NCBI GenBank assembly: GCA_005772945.1 | Contig: SXIE01000244.1 | Coordinates: forward strand, 1 to 22,677 | From: Pseudomonadota bacterium | Lineage (GTDB): Bacteria > Myxococcota > UBA9042 > PHBI01 | Length of the DNA: 22,677 nucleotides | Direction: 5' to 3' | In this document: in pieces, positions 7,581 to 14,614 of the stretch | Layout: every line of letters starts with the position of its first letter | Position numbering within the stretch: position 1 is the first letter of the stretch | Notes under the pieces: generated by a model | What the model was told of the DNA's origin: nothing | Seen by the model: only the letters and a program-made list of their open reading frames with translations | The model's database searches: none | Translations under genes and position numbers: made by a program

Positions 7581-9361
7581 GGTCGGATCTCCTGGCGGAT
7601 CTCCTGGCGGCGATCGATGAAGCGACGGCACCACGCCTCGAGCACCATGAGCGTCCACAGGCGCTCGCCGAGCCGCCGCCGTCGGGTCTCCGAGGCGACG
7701 TCCTGACCGCTGCGCAGCGCCCGCACGAACGCCGGCTGGAAGAGGCCCCGCGCGGCCACGGACGCGTCCGACAGGAGGTCGTCCACGATGGGCTTGAGCG
7801 GCCCGAGCAGCCAGTCGGTCACGGGAACGCTCATGCCGAACTTGCGGCGCCAGACGATCGCATCCGGCAACCGCCCCCGCATCGCCAGCTTGAAGACGTA
7901 CTTCTCGCAGGCGCCGTGCAGCTTGAGGTCGGTCGGCAGCGTGAAGCTCCACTCGGCCAGCGGCCGGTCGAAGAGCGGCATCTGTACATCCAGCCCGTGC
8001 GCGGCGGCCATGCGCTCGGCGCGCGGCAGGATGTTCTGCGACCCCTTGAGCGAGAGGTCCGTCAGGCGCACGCGATTCAGGAACGACCACGCGCGCCCTT
8101 CGCCGTCGGTGCCCAGGAAGCGCGCGATGACGCGGCGCCGGATCCCGGGCGTCACCGCCGCGGCGAACTCGGGCGTGTAGAGCTCGGCCTCGAGTCCGTA
8201 GAACTTATGGTAACTCTTGAGGTATTGCTGCTCGGGCGTCGCCTCTTCCGGGTCCCCGTGCGAGTCGCCGTAGACGGCCGCCGCCACCATCGGCTTGCTC
8301 GTCCAACCGCCAAAGAGCTGGTCGCCGCCCTCGCCGTTCCACACCTAGGTGAGCCCGCCGGCGCGCGCCGCGCGGCCCAAGAGCCTGTGGGGGGCCGTCA
8401 CGGCGTCGCCGAATGGGAGGTCGAGCTTCCAGAGGATGTCGCCGAGGTTCGCGCCGAACGCGCTCGGGTCGACCGTGACGAGCTCGAGCGGGATCCCGAG
8501 GTGGCGCGCGGCTTGGGCGGCCTCTTCGCGCTCGACCGAGGCCGCGCCGAAGTCGAGCGTGAACGCGGTGAGGTCGGCGCCGGCTTCTTTGAGCCACCAT
8601 CCGACCGCCGACGAATCGAGGCCGCCCGAGAGGTAGAGGCCGACGCGGGCGCCCGGGACGAGGCGACGCTCGACCGCCGCGCGTCCGAGCTGGCGGAGGC
8701 GCTTGGCGGCCGCGCCCGGCTCGATGGGCGCGATGCGCTCGGAGAGCTCGAACCACGGGCGCGTCGTGACCGCGCCGCCGCGGAAGACGAGGACGTGCCC
8801 GGGAAGGACGCGGCGAACCCCTTGGATGGGCGTCGCCTCGCCGGGCACGAACGAGAACGTGAGGTATTTGTGGACGGCGATGGGATCGAGCGCCACCGGT
8901 AGTTCGGCGATGGCGAGGAGCTGCTTGAGCTCGGTCGCGAACCAGAACGTGTCACCCGATTGGGTCCAGTAGAGCGAGCGCTGCCCGAACGCGTCGCGCG
9001 CGAGCGTCAAGGTGGCGGTCGACGGGTCCCAGTGGGCCAGCGCGAAGGCGCCATCGAGATCGGCGAGGTCCGACAGCGGCGCTCCGGCGGCGAAGCGCGC
9101 GGCGAGCTGGCCCGCGCCGAGCGCCGGAATCGTGCGTCCGACCATCGCCACCAGCGCGCCCGCGTCATCGCGGCCGATGCTCGCCACGCCTGCCGGGTCG
9201 CTCGGTCCAGCGTTCGGGCGCCCGCTCCAGCTCCGCCGCCCGAAGGTCGCCGGCCCCGCGGTCACGACCTCGGAGCGGTCGCCGCGATGATCGACGACCG
9301 CGAGCATCTTCTGCACGGCGCCCTCGGGCGCGGGACCGACGTGTCCAGCGAGTCCACCCAT
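7577..9361 (-). pseudogene. Asparagine-synthetase-like protein A, interrupted by an in-frame TAG
   Basis: One continuous reading frame for a 594-residue protein, broken only by TAG at 8345-8347 (codon 339). The N-terminus begins MGGLAGHVG where active class II amidotransferases have MCGIAG, so the nucleophilic Cys2 is Gly. The glutaminase-like half is short (FALAHWD...LARDAFGQRSLYW near 106-132). The PP-loop is intact (SGGLDSS at 245-251). The TAG falls just before NGEGGDQLFGGW, a core part of the ATP site, and the downstream frame continues with clean family sequence to RQEIRQEIRP. A GTG follows the TAG directly, so a separate C-terminal product is conceivable. Either the gene died recently, the TAG is read through, or the base is a sequencing error. 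No good ribosome-binding site is seen before the ATG at 9361. It is first in the operon, 88 nt after the RTX gene. Confidence 0.75.
7585..7608 (-). repeat. Tandem 12-bp duplication carrying a ribosome-binding site
   Basis: Two exact copies of GGATCTCCTGGC (plus-strand sense) lie at 7585-7596 and 7597-7608. On the minus strand each copy contains AGGAG. The copies also encode the RQEI-RQEI tail of synthetase-like A. The copy nearer to 7580 is at the right spacing (8 nt) to serve the zinc-ribbon gene; the other is 12 nt further away. Confidence 0.9.
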
Positions 9362-9449
9362 GGCGGGACCATAGGTGAGAACGTCCGGGTGTGCCAGATG
9401 CCCCGGGCGCTTGTTCCCAAGGGGCGCAGCGCCGCGGCCGGGCGCGGGC

Positions 9450-12400
9450 TTACCAGGCCGCGAATGCCCCGTTGTCGCAGTCGCCCTCGCTGGCCGTGTC
9501 GTCGTCGCAGCCGTTGACGGTGTCGCTGCCGCCCAGGAACCAGCCGCCGCCCAGGCATTCGTCCTGGTCCCAGCCGCCCCAGATCGTGTCGTCGCCGCCG
9601 TTGCCGCACATCCGATCGTGGTCGAGGCTCGGCGGGCTCGTGCCCCAGTCGTCGCCCGAGACCAGGCTGTCCATGCCCGATCCGCCGCGCAGGAAGTCGG
9701 GCCCGGCGCCGCCATCGAGGAGGTCGTCGCCCTCCTCGCCGTCGAGCTTGTCGCGCCCGGCGCCGGCCCACAGGATGTCGTCGCCCATGCCGCCGTCGAG
9801 CGCGTCGTCGCCGGGGCCGCCGCGCAGCGTGTCCTCGCCGAGGGCGCCGTCGAGCGCGTCGTTGCCGTCGCCGCCCATCAGGTAGTCGTCGCCGTTGCCG
9901 CCATCGAGCGTGTCGTCTCCGTCGTCGCCGTAGAGCTCGTCCTTGCCCGGCGCGCCGCGCAGCGTGTCGTTGCCGGGGCCGCCGTGCAGGACGTCGCCGT
10001 CGCCGTCCAAGACCAGACCGGCGCCCTCGCCCGAGAGGTCGTCGTTGCCGTCGCCGCCGTCGAGCCAGTCGAAACCCTGGTTGCCTTCGAGCGCGTCGTC
10101 GCCGCCGAAGCCCGCGAGGCAGTCGTTGCCGTCGCCGCCCTCGAGCGTGTCGCCCCCGGGCGTCCCGAGCACGAGGTCGTCGCCATCCGAGTGGTCGTCG
10201 GACGTCGCGCGCAGCGTACAGCCGCCTTCGCCCGTGCAGTCCCAGCGCGCGCCGCCGCCAAAGATGGACGCCGCGCCGCGTCGCGCATCCGCCACCCACG
10301 CGCCGAACGGGCGCCCGCAGATGTGCCGTTGCAGGTCGCCGGCCGCGCACCCGCTGCTCGGGTTCCAGGTCTCGCCGTCGCTCGCGCCCGCGGCGAGGAT
10401 CGCGTCGAGGCCGCGGTAGCCGCTGCAGCTCTCGCCGGGTGCGAGCGCGGCCGGTTCTACGCGCCAGTGTCCGCGCTGGTAGAGGTGCCACGCCGCGAAC
10501 ATCGACAGGTAGTCGAGCCCGTTGAACTCGGCGTGCGGATGGTGACGCGAGCCGAAGCGGTCCTCCGGGTTCGTCGTGCGCGCCTCGCTCATCCAGCCGC
10601 CGCGCTCCTCGCAGCCCGGCTCGCCGAGGCACGGTCCGCCGCAAGGCGCGGTGCCGAGCAGCGATTCGACGCGCCAGGCCGAGAACGGCGCGTCGAGCTC
10701 GACTTGATGGATGAGCGCGTAGGTCAGCGCGAAGTAATCCTTTCCATCCCCCATCGCCATCTTCGGCATCTTCGACGTGTTCCAGTCGCCGGTCAGGGCG
10801 GCGAGCCGCAGCGCGTGCGTCCGGTTGTATCCGTGCGTCGCCTCCCAGATCGCCTGCAGCCCGGTCCACGCGGCCTCGCCGGCTGTGCGCGACGCGAAGT
10901 TGCGGTAGTCGTCGACGCCGAACGCGTCGCCGACCACGAAGTTGGCGGCCTTGGCGAAGTGGTTCGAGAAGCCGATGGCGTTGCCGCCCCATTGGTCGGG
11001 CGGGTGCGCGCCGACCGGATCCGTCACCTTCCAGCCGTGCGAGCGCAGGTGCCAGACGAGGCGATGCACCTTCTCGCGCGCGTCGGCCGCAACGTGGACG
11101 CCGCCCACCACGACGTCCTCGGGCACGAGCGCGTCGATCAAGCCGAGCGCCCAAATCAGCGCGATCGACTGGTCTTGGCTCGTGTAGGAGCCGTCGCTGA
11201 TGACCGGCGCCGTGCACGTGAGATTCGCCGTGACGCATTCATAGCCGCTCACGCCGTCGTCACGGGGCCAGCGGAAGTCACCCGACTCCGTCTTTTCGAA
11301 GCCCAGCGGCACGTCGTCGCGCACGAAGAAGCCGTCGCGCGCGGGCGCCACGCCCGGGTAGAAGCTCTCGGCGTGCTCGTCGACGCGATCGACGGCCGCG
11401 AGCGCGAGGCGCAGATCCTCGAGGGTCTCGCGCGTGTCGTGCCCGAGATCGACGAACATCGCGTACTCGAGCGCGAGGTAGGCCAGGTACTCGCCCTGCC
11501 AGATCGTCCCGTCACCCCAATTGTAGAACCCGCGCGCATCGGGCACGTCGGGGCGCGGGCAGCGCTCGAACATCCAATAGCCGGCGCAGTTGGCCTCGGG
11601 CTGACGGCGCGAGGCCGGCATCGAGCGGCCGGGCCCTTCGCCGATGACGATGAAGCCGGGGTAAGCCGCCGTGCCGTTGCCGCGGAAGCGCAGCCGATAG
11701 CGGAAATACTTCGCGAGGATATCCTCGTCGCTGCAGCTCGCGCCGTCGGTCGGCCCGTCGCCGAGCTCCTTGGGCTCGCCGATCCACGGGGCCGTCCAGG
11801 CGCGGCAGTCGGCGCCGCAGTGGTCCGAGGTGCCGTTGACCGCCTCACCTTCGTCGCAGACCTCGTCGGGCGCGTCGGTGTGACCGTCGCCGCAGCGCGC
11901 CCCGAGCGTCTTGCAGTCGGCCGCGCAGGCGCCATATTGGCCGTTCTGATCGCCTTGATCGCACGCCTCCATCTTCGACTCGCGGACCCCGTCGCCGCAG
12001 CGCGGACCGGGACCGGCGCAGTCGCTCGCGCAGGATCCGTAGTGCCCGTTGAGCGTGCCGTCGTCACACGCCTCGGGCGCGACGACGTCGCCGTCCCCGC
12101 AGCCGACCACCTCGTAGCAATCGACGGGACAGTGCCCCGGCGTTCCGTTGGCGGGACCCTCGTCGCAGGTCTCGAAGAACGGCACGACCACGCCGTCGCC
12201 GCAGCCATCGAAGAGGCCCTGGCAGTCCGTGCGACACCAGGGGTAGGTCCCGTTTTTCGGGCCGTCGTCGCAGAGCTCGTGCTCGTAGTCGATGAAGCTG
12301 TTGCCGCAGTGCGGCGCGCGCTCGTGGCAGCCGAAGCCGCAGCGCCCGTACTGGCCGTTGAGCGGCCCGTCGTCACAGAGCTCGGGCCCCTCGGGGGTCG

Positions 12401-12659
12401 TGGCCTGGACGATGCCATCGCCACAATGCGCGCCCGGGCCGTCGCAGCGGGCGCTGCAGTGGTTGTACTGGCCGTTGCTCGCGCCCTCGTCGCAGATCTC
12501 GCCCGCCTCGACGACGCCGTTACCGCACACGGGCGGTGGGGCGGTGTCGGGCGGGGCCGTGTCGCCGGCCTGGCTGTCGGGAGCTGCGCCGCCGGGGCTG
12601 TTGTCGCCGCAGGCGGCCAGCGCGAGGCACGAGACGAACATGAGGCCCACGTTGCGCAT
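9450..12659 (-). CDS. Large surface lipoprotein: Cys-rich repeats, unknown central domain, RTX calcium-binding array
   Basis: 1069 aa with a canonical lipobox (SCLALAAC, Cys17, then GDN). A Pro/Ala/Asp linker leads to seven Myxococcus-type Cys-rich repeats (DUF4215-like) at about 45-285, pattern CGDG...E.CDDG..NG.YG.C..DC. The central part, about 300-815, is mixed and rich in Trp and Gly (QGEYLAYLALEYAMFVDLG; DQWGGNAIGFSNHFAKAANF). It could be an all-helical carbohydrate-active fold, but I recognise no catalytic motif. From about 823 to 1010 there are roughly 18 RTX-type nonapeptides (GGxGxDxLx), which bind calcium outside the cell. A Cys-containing tail (MCGNGGDDTIWGGW...CDNGAFAAW) ends the protein. 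The ATG at 12659 is chosen for the signal peptide that follows. An inverted repeat abuts it (12660-12724). Likely a cell-surface adhesin or polysaccharide-acting protein. Confidence 0.8.
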   Translation of the reverse strand: MRNVGLMFVSCLALAACGDNSPGGAAPDSQAGDTAPPDTAPPPVCGNGVVEAGEICDEGASNGQYNHCSARCDGPGAHCGDGIVQATTPEGPELCDDGPLNGQYGRCGFGCHERAPHCGNSFIDYEHELCDDGPKNGTYPWCRTDCQGLFDGCGDGVVVPFFETCDEGPANGTPGHCPVDCYEVVGCGDGDVVAPEACDDGTLNGHYGSCASDCAGPGPRCGDGVRESKMEACDQGDQNGQYGACAADCKTLGARCGDGHTDAPDEVCDEGEAVNGTSDHCGADCRAWTAPWIGEPKELGDGPTDGASCSDEDILAKYFRYRLRFRGNGTAAYPGFIVIGEGPGRSMPASRRQPEANCAGYWMFERCPRPDVPDARGFYNWGDGTIWQGEYLAYLALEYAMFVDLGHDTRETLEDLRLALAAVDRVDEHAESFYPGVAPARDGFFVRDDVPLGFEKTESGDFRWPRDDGVSGYECVTANLTCTAPVISDGSYTSQDQSIALIWALGLIDALVPEDVVVGGVHVAADAREKVHRLVWHLRSHGWKVTDPVGAHPPDQWGGNAIGFSNHFAKAANFVVGDAFGVDDYRNFASRTAGEAAWTGLQAIWEATHGYNRTHALRLAALTGDWNTSKMPKMAMGDGKDYFALTYALIHQVELDAPFSAWRVESLLGTAPCGGPCLGEPGCEERGGWMSEARTTNPEDRFGSRHHPHAEFNGLDYLSMFAAWHLYQRGHWRVEPAALAPGESCSGYRGLDAILAAGASDGETWNPSSGCAAGDLQRHICGRPFGAWVADARRGAASIFGGGARWDCTGEGGCTLRATSDDHSDGDDLVLGTPGGDTLEGGDGNDCLAGFGGDDALEGNQGFDWLDGGDGNDDLSGEGAGLVLDGDGDVLHGGPGNDTLRGAPGKDELYGDDGDDTLDGGNGDDYLMGGDGNDALDGALGEDTLRGGPGDDALDGGMGDDILWAGAGRDKLDGEEGDDLLDGGAGPDFLRGGSGMDSLVSGDDWGTSPPSLDHDRMCGNGGDDTIWGGWDQDECLGGGWFLGGSDTVNGCDDDTASEGDCDNGAFAAW

Positions 12660-12724
12660 ACGGCACCCCCATTCCTCTTCACGCGTACGATCGCGGCAGC
12701 GTAGCACGGAGTCGGGGGTGCCGT
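12660..12724 (-). promoter_or_regulatory. Long inverted repeat directly before the RTX lipoprotein start
   Basis: Perfect 11-bp arms at 12660-12670 and 12714-12724 (ACGGCACCCCC and its complement) enclose 43 nt. In the minus-strand transcript the second arm, GGGGGTGCCGT, ends right at the ATG, and a GAGGAA lies in the loop. If the stem forms it would block ribosome access. It could equally be the end hairpin of the YD-lipoprotein transcript, 27 nt past that stop. No T-run is present. Confidence 0.4.
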
Positions 12725-12750
12725 CATTGCGCCGCGTCTGTCGCCGCGCG

Positions 12751-14148
12751 TCACCAGCAGGATGCGTACTCGTACGATAGGACCAGGCTATCGTAGTCGC
12801 GTTGGACGTTCGGGTTCCAGGCCTCGACCAGGACCCGATGAAATGCGTCGTAGGTCTTCGTATTTCGTTGGTAGACCTGCCCGTGACTGTCCAGCCGGAG
12901 CTCTTCGATCTCGCCGCCGAGCGCGTCGTACCTGAAGACATCGCGAGCGCTCAGCCCGTCGACGTCCGGCGGATAGACGTGCTCGAGGAGGTCGAACGTG
13001 GCGTCGAAACGGAAGGTGTCGACGACGCCATGCCAGTCGGTGTGTGCCAGGTAGGTCGCGCCGTCGCGCGCGATGGTCGCGGTCCGGTCCCACGTCCCGT
13101 CGTTGTCGGTATCGTCGCGCCGCGCGACGACGCCGGGCGGGAGCTGGCTCGCGAGCGGTCCGAGGGACGCCGAGAAACTCGGGTCGAACACCTTCTCGAA
13201 CACGGCGTCGATCCTGGCGATGTCGTCGGGCGAGAAGCCGAACGTGCAGCGACCGAGCGTCGTCCCGTCAGGCGACGGCTGGTAGCTACAGGTCTGCTTC
13301 ATCCAGGAGGCCTCGCTGACTTCGACCTCGGTCAGGACGCGGTGCTGGTCGTCCCAGGTCGTGTCCACCGTCAGGTCCGGCACGAGGTCGTCGTCGTAGT
13401 CCTGTTCGAAGTGGCGGGGATCGCCGTTGCCGTCGCATTCGAGGAGGCCGGTGTAGTATCGGCCCCAGGGGTCGACCCCCTTCGAGGTGAACGAACACGC
13501 GTCGGGCCCGTAGGCGACCTCGGACCAGCTGTCGACGATGCCGTCGTATCCCGCGTCCGACTCGGAGAAGGTCAGCTTGCCGGCCGCGTTCCAGACCTCG
13601 TGCTCCAGGTTGCCGGTGGCGGCCGCGCTGTCCGTCGCCGCCAGGCGCCATCCGTCGAAGTGCTCGCGCAGCGTGCCGGCCTCGTCATAGCTCCAGGTCT
13701 CCTCGCCGGCGTCCGCCACCTGCGACTGCAAACGCCAGATGGACTTCGTGCGTCGCCCCATGGCGTCGTAGCTGTATGTGCGCGTCGTGTGGCGGTCGCG
13801 CTCGTCCAGCGAGACCACGCACGGGCCTCGGCTCGCCTCAGGGAGCACGTCCGGGCTCGCGTCTGTCGCCTCCGTGCCCGCCATGTCCGCCGCTTCCGTG
13901 ACCGCCGCCTCGGTCGCCGGCATCTCCGTCCAGGTCTCCTCGGTCGCGGCCGTGTCGCTCGGCTGGGCGCCGGTCGGCGCGGCGGTCGCGCCGCTGGAAT
14001 CAGGGGGCGTGACTTGCCCCGTGTCTGCGCCGAACGTCGCGACGGACGATGCGCCGTCCGCGCACCCGGAGATGCCAGCAAGGCCCGGTGGCGCGGCCAT
14101 GGCCAGCAGACATAGAACGCGAGCGCGACATCCTGCACGGTGAATCAA
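12751..14148 (-). CDS. YD/RHS-like lipoprotein
   Basis: 465 aa. The TTG at 14148 is preferred: GGAG sits 7 nt upstream and the product starts with a proper signal (basic residues, then VLCLLAMAAPPGLAGISGC, Cys29 as lipid anchor). The ATG at 14100 would remove the basic N-terminus. Residues 31-107 are a low-complexity Thr/Ala/Glu/Asp linker. From about 115 the protein is built of short YD-like units typical of RHS shells (TYSYDAMGRRTKSIW, WSYDEAGTLREHFDGW, FRYDALGGEIEELRLDSHG, KTYDAFHRVLVEAW), interrupted by a D/N-rich stretch (DDTDNDGTWDRT). It lacks a toxin C-terminus and is far shorter than true RHS proteins. Probably a surface beta-sheet protein. It is 91 nt upstream of the RTX lipoprotein and in the same direction. 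Confidence 0.8.
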   Translation of the reverse strand: MIHRAGCRARVLCLLAMAAPPGLAGISGCADGASSVATFGADTGQVTPPDSSGATAAPTGAQPSDTAATEETWTEMPATEAAVTEAADMAGTEATDASPDVLPEASRGPCVVSLDERDRHTTRTYSYDAMGRRTKSIWRLQSQVADAGEETWSYDEAGTLREHFDGWRLAATDSAAATGNLEHEVWNAAGKLTFSESDAGYDGIVDSWSEVAYGPDACSFTSKGVDPWGRYYTGLLECDGNGDPRHFEQDYDDDLVPDLTVDTTWDDQHRVLTEVEVSEASWMKQTCSYQPSPDGTTLGRCTFGFSPDDIARIDAVFEKVFDPSFSASLGPLASQLPPGVVARRDDTDNDGTWDRTATIARDGATYLAHTDWHGVVDTFRFDATFDLLEHVYPPDVDGLSARDVFRYDALGGEIEELRLDSHGQVYQRNTKTYDAFHRVLVEAWNPNVQRDYDSLVLSYEYASCW

Positions 14149-14614
14149 ATCGTTTCTCCAATTCCGGGTGCGGGCCGTGACCCTATCAACCACGGACCGT
14201 GGGTGCCGCCGTGCGGGCACGGGCCGACCGCAGATCGCGCGCGCATGGGCGGCCCGTAGAGCCTTCTCGAGCGACCGGCGCGGCGCCCAGTCCGGGGCCG
14301 GAGCGGTTTCCGGGCGCGCGATTACCCCGGAGGTAAGCGCGATGACCCGGGAGCTGACCCATCCAACACGTCGCAGAGCACCCCGCGTCGAAGCCCGGGG
14401 GGGGGCGTGGTCCCGCCCATCCCGCCTGGGTTCGATCGGCACGAACCACGTGGCACCGCGGCGGCGCGTATTTCATGCTCGGCCGCGTGGTTGCAGCAAG
14501 GTCGGCCGCGGTAGACTTCGCGACAACTGCATTGCAGTCGCATTGTGCGGTCTCCGCTCGGCCTGCCCGAAGCGCCATTCCTCAGGAATCCCACGTGGAT
14601 CGAGAGAGGCCTTC
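14149..14614. promoter_or_regulatory. Divergent intergenic region with small palindromes
   Basis: These 466 bp lie between two divergently read lipoprotein genes, so both promoters should be here. No gene is convincing. Visible elements are two copies of the palindrome CCACGTGG (14446-14453 and 14591-14598), a 6-bp inverted repeat with one-base spacer ACTGCA-T-TGCAGT at 14526-14538, and a small hairpin GGTTCG/CGAACC (14429-14434 and 14442-14447). TTGCAG (14491-14496) and TAGACT (14512-14517) could be a weak -35/-10 pair, but the 15-bp spacing is short. AGAGG 5 nt before the ATG at 14615 is a good ribosome-binding site. Confidence 0.4.

Noticed and set aside
4321..7706. Long plus-strand open frames opposite both synthetase-like genes
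   Set aside because: Arg-rich, no motifs, no ribosome-binding site; antisense shadows of well-supported minus-strand genes.
3378..9361. A lasso-peptide biosynthetic cluster
   Set aside because: Only cyclase-like proteins are present. No precursor peptide, RRE or leader peptidase of the B type, or ABC transporter could be found in or beside the unit.
9375..12704. A plus-strand open frame of 1109 codons opposite the RTX lipoprotein gene
   Set aside because: Its product is a monotonous Ala/Val/Arg/Glu composition without domains. It is the mirror of the GC-rich repeats on the minus strand, where signal peptide, Cys-rich and RTX motifs are clear.
12751..14148. A polymorphic RHS toxin
   Set aside because: Only a few YD-like units, a lipoprotein anchor, no RHS core motif before a variable C-terminus, and no immunity gene behind it.
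14428..14447. GGTTCGATC stretch resembling a tRNA T-arm
   Set aside because: No matching acceptor, anticodon or D stems can be drawn around it; only an isolated 6-bp hairpin.
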